Positions 16,865 to 26,008 are shown, numbered from the stretch's first letter. The stretch is 41,308 nt of DNA from Desulfobacterales bacterium (GCA_016209225.1 JACQWO010000086.1:1-41308); one strand, 5' to 3'. Notes: generated from the sequence alone by a model not told the origin. Made by a program: numbers and translations.

Positions 16865-18535
16865 TTGTTTAAAGAAGAGGTGTTGAAAGAGATTGAGCAA
16901 TTGAATAAGGAATATGAAGCCAATGTCAAAAGAGTATTGAAAAAATTTTCAACAGAAGAGAAAGAGGTTAAAACCCTTTCAGGCCTATCCTTAAAACCGA
17001 TTTACACTCCCCTTGATATTAAAGACAATAACTATGTTGAAGATATTTCTTCCCCTGGTTTGTATCCCTTTACCAGAGGGGTTACTCCAACAGGTTATAG
17101 GACAAAAGAATGGACTATAAGACAGGTAGTAGGATTGGGGACTGCTGAGGAGACCAACGAGAGGCTGAAATATCTGTTTAAACAAGGGCAGACCGGATTC
17201 AGTGTCTGCGGAATGGGCTACCAGCCCTATGAGTCCAGTGATGAACGGAGTTTTGGTATTCTGGGAAAGGGCGGGGTATGGATTGATACCCTGGCAGACA
17301 TTGAAACCCTGTTTGACGGGATAGATATGTCTAAGATAAGTATCAACCAGATTGGCTTTTCCATACCTGTCTTTGCCATGATTCTGGCAGAAGCCGAAAG
17401 GCAGGGTGTAGATTTTAAGAATCTGTCTGGAACTATTCAAAACTGCGTTTTCCCCTTTGGTGAAGGTCCTCAAATGAGGGGGAATGGATCGGTGGATATC
17501 AGTGAGTATTGCACAAAGAATCTGCCGCGATGGAACCATGCCAGTATCTCTGTGAGGAATATCCGGGATGAAGGCATATCTGCCCCTCAGGAAATTGCCT
17601 TTGGAGTTTACATGGGAAGTTTTACTCTGCAATCCGTAATGGCAAGGAACATAGATGTTGATGAAGTTGCCCCCAGGATTTCCTTCTTTCTCAGCTCTGA
17701 GAATGACTTCCTGGAGGAGGTAGCCAAATTCCGCGCAATGCGCAGGTTGTGGGCAAGGACAGTTAAAGAAAGGTTCAATGCCAGGGATCCCAGATCATGG
17801 CTTATGCGATTCCATACCCAGACCACAGCAATTAACCTGACAGCCCAGCAGCCCCTTAATAACGTAATCCGTTCTACCATCCACGCCCTTGCCGCTGTGC
17901 TGGGGGGCGCTCAGTCAATGTCTGTAAACTCCTTTGACGAGGCATTAGCCATACCAACCAGGGCTTCAGCTACCTTATCACTGCGTACCCAACAGATAAT
18001 TGGCCATGAAAGCGGTGTAGCAAACGTTATCGATCCTTTAGGGGGTTCATATTGCATAGAGTCTCTTACCAATCAACTTGAACAAAAGGCAGTAGAGACA
18101 CTGAAAGAATTAGAGGATATGCAGCCTCAGAAGGCCTATCAGTATATTGTTGATCAGGGCAAAGAGGCCGGATATCTCAGGCAAAAGGCCATAGACAATA
18201 ACGAAAGGGCTATGGTGGGTGTTAACAGATTTATTGTGAGAGAGGGTGAAGAGGGAATTGATCTCGGCAATACGGACATTCTGGGATACGATCCTGTCTG
18301 GAGAGACAAACAGATAGAAAGGCTCAATAGAGTTAAGAAGAAAAGAGACCCTGGAAAAACAGAGAAAGCTAAGAGGCTGCTGGAAGATGCGTACAGAAAT
18401 AGAATAAATATAATAGAACCTATGATAGAGGCTGTTAAGGCATATCTGAGCATCGGAGAGATTGTTGAGATAAGAGAAAAGGTTTATGGCCCGGCAAATC
18501 TAGGCCATGTGTGGGGATGTTACTTCGGTATGTAA
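16865..18535 (+). CDS. Divergent acyl-CoA mutase large subunit (set 1)
   Basis: A 556-residue relative of the methylmalonyl-CoA mutase large chain (B12-dependent carbon-skeleton rearrangement). The TIM barrel retains YPFTRGVTPTGYRTKEWTIRQ near 67-87, SGTIQN near 188-193, EVAPRISFF near 267-275, LSLRTQQIIGHESG and PLGGSYCIE. It lacks residues considered essential in the family. GYH (Tyr243-His244 of the Propionibacterium enzyme) reads VRN at 230-232. The substrate-carboxylate loop with Arg207 and YPP is shortened to a Gly-rich stretch at 199-208. The LATHRGYDSD segment is replaced. TTG start with GGAGG 6 bases upstream; its TAA stop begins a repeat element. Its partner is the B12 subunit at 18645. 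An altered substrate or a non-mutase role is likely. Confidence 0.85.
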   Translation: MFKEEVLKEIEQLNKEYEANVKRVLKKFSTEEKEVKTLSGLSLKPIYTPLDIKDNNYVEDISSPGLYPFTRGVTPTGYRTKEWTIRQVVGLGTAEETNERLKYLFKQGQTGFSVCGMGYQPYESSDERSFGILGKGGVWIDTLADIETLFDGIDMSKISINQIGFSIPVFAMILAEAERQGVDFKNLSGTIQNCVFPFGEGPQMRGNGSVDISEYCTKNLPRWNHASISVRNIRDEGISAPQEIAFGVYMGSFTLQSVMARNIDVDEVAPRISFFLSSENDFLEEVAKFRAMRRLWARTVKERFNARDPRSWLMRFHTQTTAINLTAQQPLNNVIRSTIHALAAVLGGAQSMSVNSFDEALAIPTRASATLSLRTQQIIGHESGVANVIDPLGGSYCIESLTNQLEQKAVETLKELEDMQPQKAYQYIVDQGKEAGYLRQKAIDNNERAMVGVNRFIVREGEEGIDLGNTDILGYDPVWRDKQIERLNRVKKKRDPGKTEKAKRLLEDAYRNRINIIEPMIEAVKAYLSIGEIVEIREKVYGPANLGHVWGCYFGM

Positions 18536-18636
18536 CACCTCAGGTAGATAGACTGAAGTTTAGGCTATAGACTATTAGCCTGTAGACTATTAGCCTACTT
18601 CAGCCTTCAGCCTACAGCCTACAGCCTAAACTTGGA
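18532..18636. repeat. Modular TIR element, CAGCCTA core
   Basis: The left end GTAACACCTCAGG (18532-18544) includes the mutase stop codon TAA. The core GTAGATAGACTGAAGTTTAGG then AGACTATTAGCCTGTAGAC and CAGCCTACAGCCT is nearly identical to the element at 19029. The right terminal repeat is absent; AAACTTGGAGGTGG, the ribosome site of the next gene, follows. Confidence 0.8.
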
Positions 18637-18644
18637 GGTGGAGA

Positions 18645-19067
18645 TTGGAGAGTAATAAAAAGATCAGAGTGTTGCTGGTTTCTGACAGTCCGGGGCATGC
18701 TACCGGTTACTATGTAGTGGGAAAGGGGTTGAGGGAGGCAGGTATAGAGGTAATACTGGGGGGGTTCCAGATTCCCCCTCAGATAGTGAAATCTGCCGTT
18801 CAGGAAGATGTGGACTTCATAGGCTACCGAATTATGGATGGTGCTCCTGAAATTCTTGTGCCGAGATTGGTAGAGTTGCTCAAGGAGAGATCAATCCGGG
18901 ATATCCAGATCATTGTTGGCGGGATCATCCCCCCACCAATTGTACCCACATTGAAAGGGATTGGAATAGAAGGGATATTCACTCCTGGAACAAAGATTTC
19001 AGATATAGTGGACTATGTTAGAGGCTCTGTAACACCTCAGGTAGATAGACTGAAGTTTAGGCTATAG
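18645..19067 (+). CDS. B12-binding mutase small subunit (set 1, atypical)
   Basis: A 140-residue Rossmann-type cobalamin-binding domain, the small subunit of a split acyl-CoA mutase. The His that coordinates cobalt appears kept (PGHATG at 16-21), but the Asp of the DxHxxG motif is Pro here. The SxL motif that contacts the nucleotide tail is YRI at 61-63. The GG motif (IIVGGIIPP near 89-97) is retained. TTG start with GGAGGTGG upstream. The last 12 residues (TPQVDRLKFRL and the preceding Val) are translated from the repeat element starting at 19029, so the natural C-terminus was replaced. It pairs with the equally altered large subunit just upstream. Confidence 0.85.
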   Translation: MESNKKIRVLLVSDSPGHATGYYVVGKGLREAGIEVILGGFQIPPQIVKSAVQEDVDFIGYRIMDGAPEILVPRLVELLKERSIRDIQIIVGGIIPPPIVPTLKGIGIEGIFTPGTKISDIVDYVRGSVTPQVDRLKFRL

Positions 19068-19175
19068 ACTATTAGCCTGTAAACTATTAGCCTACTTCAG
19101 CCTTCAGCCCTGGCCAGGACCTGCGGTTTAGCAGGGCAGGCCTTCGGTCTTCAGCCTAAACACCCGAGCAGTTAC
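19029..19175. repeat. Modular TIR element overlapping a gene 3' end
   Basis: Left GTAACACCTCAGG (19029-19041) and right CCCGAGCAGTTAC (19163-19175). The core is the CAGCCTA type, as at 18532, with an extra GC-rich insert GGCCAGGACCTGCGG around 19110-19125. It overlaps the last 39 bases of the B12-subunit gene, whose TAG stop lies in the core. Confidence 0.85.
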
Positions 19176-19241
19176 TAATGTGTTTGAATATGAAGAGAAG
19201 CAGTCATTGTCCAGGCCACAAAATAAAACGGAGGTGTTAAA

Positions 19242-19706
19242 ATGGTAGAGATTAAGAAGATATTGGTTCCTATAGACTTTTCTGATTTTTCTATACGTGC
19301 ATTGAAATATGGGGTAGCTCTTGCCAGGCACTTTGGAGCAAAAATCTGTCTCTTACATGTGATTTCTCAAGAGTTGCTAAATGAAATAAAAACCGTTCGG
19401 GGCTTCTTAGGCGAAGATGATTCCCCAGGAGAATTCCTGGAAAGAAAGAAACGCGACATTAATGAAAAGATTGAGAAAATTGTGAATGGAGAAACAGATC
19501 AAGCCTTATTTGAAGGACAACTTATCGAAGTAGGTATTCCAGCCGAAGAAATCATCAGGGTAGCTAAAGAAAGAAAAGTTGATTTGGTTGTTATTGCTAC
19601 CCGTGGCAGGTCAGGATTAAGCCACATTCTTATGGGAAGTGTAGCTGAAAAGGTTGTAAGAAGATCTCCGTGTCCTGTTCTTTCCGTGAGGGGAAAGGAG
19701 TTTTAG
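19242..19706 (+). CDS. Universal stress protein, ATP-binding type
   Basis: A 154-residue UspA-family protein. The N-terminal strand KKILVPIDFSDFSIRALKYG is typical. The ATP-binding loop ATRGRSGLSHILMGSVAEKVVR fits G-x2-G-x9-G-S/T, followed by SPCPVLSVRG. USPs modulate survival under energy stress. CGGAGGTG lies about 8 bases before the ATG. It sits between the set 1 mutase genes and a GntR regulator; an operon role in monitoring energy state is possible but unproven. Confidence 0.93.
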   Translation: MVEIKKILVPIDFSDFSIRALKYGVALARHFGAKICLLHVISQELLNEIKTVRGFLGEDDSPGEFLERKKRDINEKIEKIVNGETDQALFEGQLIEVGIPAEEIIRVAKERKVDLVVIATRGRSGLSHILMGSVAEKVVRRSPCPVLSVRGKEF

Positions 19707-19780
19707 TAAAACTTATTTCAGGGGGACTCCGGCAGGTACTAAACGAGACATCGACATCGATTGATGGGGGGAGGGGATTA

Positions 19781-20491
19781 ATGGTTTTAGAAAAGGCAGG
19801 TGAAATTATAGCTGCTTCAGTGAAGCTTAAACTGGAGGTTAAAGATGGGGAACCTTTAGAAAAGGCAATCTATAGCACCTTGAAGCATGCTATAAAATAC
19901 GGTTATCTCATGCCCGGTGAAAGATTGGTAGAGGCGACTCTGGCCGAAGAGTTGCAGGTAAGTCGTACCCCTCTGCGTGAAGCAATTAGAAGGCTGAGCT
20001 TTGAGAAAATCGTTGAGATAATCCCGAATAAAGGCGCTACTGTCCGAAAGCTATCTCATAAAGAAATAAATGACATCTATTTTATCACTGCTGTCCTGGC
20101 TGGAGCAGCGGCTGGACAGGCTGTAAAATACATGGAGACTAACGATATTGAAAAGCTCAAAGAGTATCAACTGCAAATGGAAACCGCTATCCTGGAAAAC
20201 GATTACGAGAGATGGTTGAGGTTAAATGAAAGACTCCATGGGGTATTTGTGAAGAAATGTGGCGTAATGGGCCTTGTGGAATTGATTCGAGAGAAGGTGG
20301 ACATGATCCCTCAAAATTGGTATCTCATTACGATACGTCCCAATCCACTCAAAGTGTACATGGATGCCCATGAAAAGATTATAGAAGCCTTTATCAAGAA
20401 AGATGACAACTTAGTAAGGTCTCTTGTAGAAAACCATATCACGACAAATGGCGAGATACTCCAAGAGTATTTGGGAAAGATTGGAGTATAG
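19781..20491 (+). CDS. GntR-family regulator (FadR/FCD type)
   Basis: A 236-residue transcription factor. The N-terminal winged helix includes KYGYLMPGERLVEATLAEEL, then VSRTPLREAIRRLSFE as recognition helix and IIPNKGATVRKLS as wing. The C-terminal all-helical FCD ligand domain shows the usual metal-site pattern (NERLHGVF, DAHEKIIEAF, VENHITTNGEI). FCD regulators respond to organic acids or acyl-CoAs. The ATG at 19781 is preceded by GGGGGGAGGGG; the open frame extends 37 codons upstream into the stress gene but lacks family similarity there. It is the only regulator in the island and so the best candidate controller of it. Confidence 0.92.
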   Translation: MVLEKAGEIIAASVKLKLEVKDGEPLEKAIYSTLKHAIKYGYLMPGERLVEATLAEELQVSRTPLREAIRRLSFEKIVEIIPNKGATVRKLSHKEINDIYFITAVLAGAAAGQAVKYMETNDIEKLKEYQLQMETAILENDYERWLRLNERLHGVFVKKCGVMGLVELIREKVDMIPQNWYLITIRPNPLKVYMDAHEKIIEAFIKKDDNLVRSLVENHITTNGEILQEYLGKIGV

Positions 20492-20555
20492 GTAGCTTTT
20501 ATTTAAGAGAATCTCATGGAGGTAATTGTCAAATCCTATTAGGAGGAAAAACCAG

Positions 20556-21353
20556 ATGGATGATAAGTTAATAATCGTTGAGAAGCGGGATCATATATGT
20601 ACTATTACATTCAACCGTCCCGAGAAACGAAATTCATTGTCCCCCCCTCTCTTACTTCAGTTTATCAGGGTGATGGAGTCTTTAAATGATGACCAGGAAA
20701 TCAGGGTTGTTGTAATTCGTGGAGCCGGAAATGACGCATTCTCTTCAGGATACAGTATTTTCGATATTCCTAAGGAAACTAGTCCGGAGGATGTCGAAGC
20801 ACTAAAGAAGATAAATCCACTGTTAAGAGGTCTTGAGGTAATCCCTGAATATAGGTATCCGGTTATCGCCATGATAAACGGGTTTGCTCTGGGAGCAGGA
20901 TGCGAACTTGCTGCAACATGTGACCTCAGGGTAGCCTCTGATAAGTCAAAGCTTGGTATGCCACCGGCAAAGCTGGGCGTGCTCTATTCCTTTAGCGGGC
21001 ATAGGCGGTTCGTAAATCTGGTAGGGGAGGCAAATGCAAAAGAACTCTTTCTTACAGGAAGGATGGTTGATGCACACAGGGCTAAAGAAATGGGGCTTGT
21101 AAATTATGTAGTATCAGAGGATGATCTTATGTCAGTGACCTATGATCTGGCAAGGGAGATAACTGAGAATGCCCCCTTATCGGTAAGTGGAGCCAAGACC
21201 CTTATCAATAAATGTGTAAGTTCACCGATACCTACCCCGGAGGACGAAGCCCTGGCTGAGGATTTGATGAACCGGTGCTTTAGTAGTGAAGATTTACAGG
21301 AGGGGCAGAAGGCGTTCAAGGAGAAGAGGAAGCCTGCCTTTCGGGGTAAGTAG
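20556..21353 (+). CDS. Crotonase, methylmalonyl-CoA decarboxylase-like
   Basis: A 265-residue enoyl-CoA hydratase/isomerase superfamily member. The layout resembles E. coli ScpB (methylmalonyl-CoA decarboxylase): FSSGYSIFDIP at 63-72 aligns with its FSAGHDIHELP, and MPPAKLGVLYSFSG at 135-148 aligns with MTPVNLGVPYNLVG, keeping the decarboxylase Tyr (here 144). The other key residue, His66, is Tyr here. Of the two hydratase glutamates, the first (CEL at 116-118) is present and the second is Ala. So decarboxylation or an isomerase-type reaction is more likely than simple hydration. AGGAGG lies 9 bases before the ATG. Its neighbourhood resembles the scpABC operon: mutases plus a CoA transferase. 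Confidence 0.75.
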   Translation: MDDKLIIVEKRDHICTITFNRPEKRNSLSPPLLLQFIRVMESLNDDQEIRVVVIRGAGNDAFSSGYSIFDIPKETSPEDVEALKKINPLLRGLEVIPEYRYPVIAMINGFALGAGCELAATCDLRVASDKSKLGMPPAKLGVLYSFSGHRRFVNLVGEANAKELFLTGRMVDAHRAKEMGLVNYVVSEDDLMSVTYDLAREITENAPLSVSGAKTLINKCVSSPIPTPEDEALAEDLMNRCFSSEDLQEGQKAFKEKRKPAFRGK

Positions 21354-21409
21354 GACAAATGGTGACAGGAGGATATTCAATAATTAATTAGTTATAGGGG
21401 GATGAAAAG

Positions 21410-22786
21410 ATGATTACAGAAAAGTTAGCCCATTTTGTTGCTGAAACAGGCGTAGGTGATGTCCCACAGGATGCCATTAAGGTTGCCCAGATGGGGATTA
21501 CCGATTGCATAGGGGTTACTTTCCCGGGCTCATTGGAGCCACAGGGAAAGATAATGAGGGATTATGCCAGGAAGATGGGAGGTATGGCTGAATCCAGTAT
21601 AATCGGCAGTGATTTAAAGACATCTCCGTACCTGGCAGCTCTGGTTAATGGCACGATGGGGCATGCCCTGGACTATGACGATATGGGTGGCTTTGGACAC
21701 CCATCGGTAGCCCTGGCGCCGGCGGTTTTAGCCATTGGGGAAAACATAGGGGCATCAGGAAAGGATATTTTGGTTGCCTATGTTATTGGTTTTGAGGCGG
21801 CTGTCTGTCTTTGCGGACCGCTGATGATGAGCCACTATACACGGGGGTGGCACAGTACAGACAATTTTGGCAGCTTGGGAGCGGCAGCAGCGGTAGCATG
21901 GCTGCTGAAACTCAATGTGTACCAGACAAGGATGGCTTTGGGCATTGTCGCCTCTTTAGCTGGTGGGTTAAGGCAGAACTTCGGTACCATGACCAAGCCC
22001 CTTCATGCCGGGCAGGCTGCGGCAAATGGTATTCAATCGGCTCTTTTAGCTCAGGGAGGCTTTACGGCTGATGAGAACATAATTGAAGCCCCGCTAGGTT
22101 TTGCAAAGGTATTCGGACATGATGATGAGGTTGATTGGGCAAAAGCCAGTGAGGGTCTGGGGAAGATTTTCAACATTACCTCCCCTACCTTCACAGGGAT
22201 AGCCATAAAGCCCTATCCTTCTTGTGGTGGTACCCATTGCAGTATCGATGCCGCCCTCTTTCTGAAGAAGGAGTATGGGCTGAAATCAGATGATATAGCC
22301 GAAGTGGAGTTGGGTACTAATTCCTTTATGATGAACCGATTACTTATTCATCACCGTCCCAGGACAGGTTTAGAGGGCAAGTTTAGTCTGGAGTATACAG
22401 TGTCCAGGGCCCTTCATTCCGGCGGGGTTAAACTTAAGCATTTGACTGATGAAGGGGTGAATGAGCCTCCGGTGAAGATCCTTATAGAACGGACGAAGTG
22501 GGTGGAAAAGTATCCTATGCCGGCTTTAGGACAACCACTCGAGGGATTGGGACCTCAATCAGTTACAGTAAAACTCAAGGATGGTAAAGAATACTCCCAT
22601 GAAGTGAACATATCTAAGGGATTGCCTCAGAATCCATTAACCCCTGATCAGTTCAATGAAAAATACAGGGACTGTGCTTCCACCGTCCTGTCTGATGAGG
22701 GGGTGGAAAAGTCGTTAGATATACTTTCAAACCTGGCGGGGGTGAAGAACGTCAGAGAACTTATGGAAACTGTGACAAAGAAGTAA
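21410..22786 (+). CDS. MmgE/PrpD family protein (copy 1)
   Basis: A 458-residue protein of the 2-methylcitrate dehydratase / cis-aconitate decarboxylase superfamily. Conserved active-site blocks are all present: HALDYDDMGGFGHPS near 83-97, RGWHSTDNFG near 140-149, GTMTKPLHAGQ near 191-201, and YPSCGGTHCSIDA near 269-281, which carry the Asp, His, His, Lys and His used by the family. The enzymes remove water or CO2 from tricarboxylates and related acids, but members act on varied substrates. No citrate synthase or PrpB/PrpC gene is nearby, so a methylcitrate cycle is not suggested. The ATG follows AGGGGGATGAAAAG. Confidence 0.9.
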   Translation: MITEKLAHFVAETGVGDVPQDAIKVAQMGITDCIGVTFPGSLEPQGKIMRDYARKMGGMAESSIIGSDLKTSPYLAALVNGTMGHALDYDDMGGFGHPSVALAPAVLAIGENIGASGKDILVAYVIGFEAAVCLCGPLMMSHYTRGWHSTDNFGSLGAAAAVAWLLKLNVYQTRMALGIVASLAGGLRQNFGTMTKPLHAGQAAANGIQSALLAQGGFTADENIIEAPLGFAKVFGHDDEVDWAKASEGLGKIFNITSPTFTGIAIKPYPSCGGTHCSIDAALFLKKEYGLKSDDIAEVELGTNSFMMNRLLIHHRPRTGLEGKFSLEYTVSRALHSGGVKLKHLTDEGVNEPPVKILIERTKWVEKYPMPALGQPLEGLGPQSVTVKLKDGKEYSHEVNISKGLPQNPLTPDQFNEKYRDCASTVLSDEGVEKSLDILSNLAGVKNVRELMETVTKK

Positions 22787-22794
22787 GAATGTTT

Positions 22795-22884
22795 ATAACT
22801 ATTCACGTTGTCAGGTTCACAGTTCACGGTTGGTTGCCCTAACCTTGAACCCTGAACCCTGGAACTTTGAACCTGGGTAGTTAC
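22795..22884. repeat. Modular TIR element, GTTCACGG core
   Basis: Left ATAACTATTCACG and right CCTGGGTAGTTAC (22872-22884). Core TTGTCAGGTTCACAGTTCACGG, then CCTTGAACCCTGAACCC and GGAACTTTGAA. It is nearly the same as the element at 31979-32068, although it precedes a different gene. Confidence 0.85.
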
Positions 22885-22917
22885 AGTAAGCTGAGACAAA
22901 GAAAGGAGGTATTTATA

Positions 22918-24480
22918 GTGGAATGGGATATAGGCCGTATAGCCACAAAAAGAGCTTTCCTGACGCCAAACAAACCGGCTTTGATTTACGAAGATAGACC
23001 GGTTACTTACAAGGAGATTAACGATAACGCCAACCGTGTTGCCAATCTTCTGAAAAAAATGGGGGTCAAAAAGGGTGACAGAATTTCGGTGATGCTCTTA
23101 AACTGCCCCGAATTTATGGAGATATACTTTGCCGCTGCCAAGCTTGGGCTTATTTTTACCCCGCTGAATTTCCGTCTGGTTGGGCCTGAGATAGAATACC
23201 AACTTAACGACAGTGGGGCACGCCTATTTGTGTTTCATGATGCGTTTACCCCTATAATCAATTCCATTCGCTCAAATACAAAGGTAGAAAAGGATAAGTT
23301 TATTTTTATAAAAAGCATGTTGCCTGGTGTCACTGGATGCCCTGAATGGGCAGCGGACTACCATGAGATTCTTAAGAACTATTCTACTGATGAGCCGCAG
23401 CCTGATGAGCCTGTTGATCTGGATGATCCCCTGGCTATCATATATACCTCCGGTGTTACCGGTGCTCCAAAAGGGGCGCTGGTTTCCCATCTGCAGACCT
23501 ATTTTAAGAATATTCAGATCATGATGTATATGGATATGGGGTCAGAGGATATAATCCTTGCACAGTTGCCTTTGTTTCATTCTGGAGGCCTTTTCGTCAC
23601 TGCCACGCCGGTTCTTTGGAGAGGCGCAACAATGATTTTGAGGCAGGGTTTTGATCCGGTGAAGTTTGCTGAAGACATTGAAAGATACAGAGCCACTGTT
23701 GTCTTTTCTCTCACTACAATGTGGCGGTTTGTACTTCAAACAGGACGGCTCGATGAGGTCGATAAGAGTAGTGTTCGAGTTACATTTGGAGGAGGGGAAA
23801 GAACACCCTTCGGGTTGCTTGATGAACTGGCACAAAAGGGGCTTTTCTTACAGCAGGGGTTTGGTCAGACGGAAAATTCGGCGATGATGATGCTGCCCAA
23901 AGAAGATGTGGAAAGGAAGAAGGGGTCTATCGGGTTGCCAGGGTTCTGTACAGAGGTCTGGATAGCCGACGATGATTGGAACGAGCTTCCCCCGGGTGAG
24001 ATCGGTCGGATCGTTTGCAGAGGTCCTACGAGGATGAGTGGCTATTGGAATAAGCCTGAAAAAACAGCGGATACGATCGTTAATGGTGTACTTGATACAG
24101 GTGATATGGGTTACATGGATGAAGAGGGTTACTTTTATATCGTAGACCGAGCTAAAGATATGTATCGCAGCGGTGGAGAAAATGTTTACCCGGCTGAGAT
24201 AGAAAAGGTTCTCCTGGAACATCCTAAGATAATGAATGCATCGCTCATAGGCGTGCCTGATGAAAAATGGGGCGAGACCGGGAAGGCCTTTATTGTATTG
24301 AAGGAAGGGGAAACCATTACTCTAGAGGAGATACACGAGTATCTGGAGGGTAAAGTAGCTAAATATAAATATCCCACATACCTGGAATTCTTGAAGGAGT
24401 TTCCCATGACCACGAGTGGCAAAGTTAAGAAGGTGGAATTGAAGGAAAGAGAAAGGAAAATATTTGACGAGCCGGAATAG
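22918..24480 (+). CDS. AMP-forming acyl-CoA synthetase
   Basis: A 520-residue member of the class I adenylate-forming ligases, which activate a carboxylic acid as acyl-AMP and transfer it to CoA. Seen: IIYTSGVTGAPKGALVSH near 174-191 (P-loop), QQGFGQTEN near 318-326, DTGDMGYMDEEGY with the ribose-binding Asp, and the hinge/C-terminal domain ending MTTSGKVKKVELKE with the catalytic Lys. It belongs to the FadD-like clade but its acid cannot be read from sequence. The start is GTG at 22918 with AAAGGAGGT 8 bases upstream; the 17 extra upstream codons are repeat DNA and are rejected. Confidence 0.93.
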   Translation: MEWDIGRIATKRAFLTPNKPALIYEDRPVTYKEINDNANRVANLLKKMGVKKGDRISVMLLNCPEFMEIYFAAAKLGLIFTPLNFRLVGPEIEYQLNDSGARLFVFHDAFTPIINSIRSNTKVEKDKFIFIKSMLPGVTGCPEWAADYHEILKNYSTDEPQPDEPVDLDDPLAIIYTSGVTGAPKGALVSHLQTYFKNIQIMMYMDMGSEDIILAQLPLFHSGGLFVTATPVLWRGATMILRQGFDPVKFAEDIERYRATVVFSLTTMWRFVLQTGRLDEVDKSSVRVTFGGGERTPFGLLDELAQKGLFLQQGFGQTENSAMMMLPKEDVERKKGSIGLPGFCTEVWIADDDWNELPPGEIGRIVCRGPTRMSGYWNKPEKTADTIVNGVLDTGDMGYMDEEGYFYIVDRAKDMYRSGGENVYPAEIEKVLLEHPKIMNASLIGVPDEKWGETGKAFIVLKEGETITLEEIHEYLEGKVAKYKYPTYLEFLKEFPMTTSGKVKKVELKERERKIFDEPE

Positions 24481-24494
24481 AAGAGGTCAGTCTC

Positions 24495-25883
24495 ATGATC
24501 CCATCTTTACACAAATATTCAGGGGGGGGGATAGTGGAGGAAAAACCGATAGAGTTCACAAAAACAATTAGTCGATTCATAACGGATACAAACAACTCCG
24601 ATATACCCGCCCATGTCTATGATCATGCCAAAGTTTGTTTCCTCGACTGGCTGGGTGTTACGATGGCAGGAAAAGATGAGCCCCTGGTCTTAAAGCTGAT
24701 TAAATACACAGGTCTTATGGGTGGAAATGAACAGGCATCCATCCTTGGGCATAATTTAAAAAGATCGGTGGAACATGCGACGCTCGTTAATGGAGCCGCA
24801 TCCCATGCCCTTGATTATGACGATTCTCTTATCTCCTTTCTGGGACATCCGTCAGTGACTCTATTTCCATCTCTTCTTGCCCTATCCGAGTGGAAAGAAA
24901 AGAGTGGGTCCGATTTTCTAACCGCTTACATCATTGGGCTGAAGGTCGGTTCGTGCATAGGCCAATGTGCCGGGATAGAACACTACATGGCGGGATGGCA
25001 CGGGACATCGACGATAGGGCATCTGGCGTCTGCCGCCGGGTCGGCTAGACTATTGGGACTCAATCAGGATCAGACTGTACACGCCCTGGGGATTGCAGGG
25101 ACGCAGGCATCTGGGCTAAAGAGGGTATTTGGGACAATGTGCAAGCCCTTTCATGCAGGGAGGTCGTCCATGGCTGGCTTGATGTCCGCGTTGCTGGCAA
25201 GTGATGGTTTTACCAGTGCGGAAGATATACTTGAAGGAACGAACGGCTTTTTTCAAGTTCTAAAAGGACAGATGAATAAAGATGTGGTAGGTATGCTGGG
25301 TAAGACATGGGAGATCGAGAACATAGCCCAGAAATACCATGCATCCTGCCATGCTACCCACTCCCCTATCGAAGCAGTCTTGACCATTATAAACAAAGAA
25401 AGGCTGAATCCCGAAGATATTAAATCCATAAATATCCATTGTTCTCAACTTGCAATAGATGCAGCAGGAAAACTTGAGCCTTCTACCGGTCTTGAGGGAA
25501 AGTTCAGTATTCCCTACTGTGTAGCCAATGCCTTGATAAGAGGCAATACAGGGATGCAGGCATTTACGGATGAGAAGGTGAATGACCCTATGATACAGGA
25601 TTTTTATAAAAGGATAACCCTTATATCAAACAAGGACATTCCGGAGTTAGGGGCCAGAGTGGAGGTTGAAACAGATGCAGGTCAGGTGTTTTCCGGTTTT
25701 TCAGATATTATGAAAGAGATCCCTTCTTACGAGGGAAAAGAAGCTAAAATTAGGGCAAAGTTTATGGATTTATGCACCCCTGTCTTGGGTGAGAAGGTCG
25801 CTAAAGAATTGCTGGAGCACGTTGTATGCTTGGAAATGATACTGAATATGAAAGACCTGATTCCTATGGTTCAAATTCGATAA
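24495..25883 (+). CDS. MmgE/PrpD family protein (copy 2)
   Basis: A 462-residue paralogue of the protein at 21410 with the same catalytic blocks: HALDYDDSLISFLGHPS, AGWHGTSTIGHLA, GTMCKPFHAGRSS and HASCHATHSPIEA. It diverges elsewhere, so the two probably act on different substrates or in different directions. Start is uncertain. ATG 24495 has AGAGGTC upstream, but a run of nine G at 24522-24530 followed by ATAGTG makes GTG 24534 (VEEKPIEFTK) a good alternative, with the G-run as ribosome site and 449 residues. It follows the acyl-CoA synthetase by only 14 bases. Confidence 0.9.
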   Translation: MIPSLHKYSGGGIVEEKPIEFTKTISRFITDTNNSDIPAHVYDHAKVCFLDWLGVTMAGKDEPLVLKLIKYTGLMGGNEQASILGHNLKRSVEHATLVNGAASHALDYDDSLISFLGHPSVTLFPSLLALSEWKEKSGSDFLTAYIIGLKVGSCIGQCAGIEHYMAGWHGTSTIGHLASAAGSARLLGLNQDQTVHALGIAGTQASGLKRVFGTMCKPFHAGRSSMAGLMSALLASDGFTSAEDILEGTNGFFQVLKGQMNKDVVGMLGKTWEIENIAQKYHASCHATHSPIEAVLTIINKERLNPEDIKSINIHCSQLAIDAAGKLEPSTGLEGKFSIPYCVANALIRGNTGMQAFTDEKVNDPMIQDFYKRITLISNKDIPELGARVEVETDAGQVFSGFSDIMKEIPSYEGKEAKIRAKFMDLCTPVLGEKVAKELLEHVVCLEMILNMKDLIPMVQIR

Positions 25884-26008
25884 TCTCGCAGAACGAATCA
25901 AATGGACGGAGAGTGGCTAGAAAAACCTGAGTAATTCTTTATGACTTTTTATAACTTGCTAAAAAGGAAAATGCCATAAGACAATTATGATAGAATAAGG
26001 AGTTCTAA

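Noticed and set aside
22867-22917. 17 extra N-terminal codons on the acyl-CoA synthetase
   Set aside because: They lie in repeat-element DNA and precede a good ribosome site for GTG 22918, which matches the family start.
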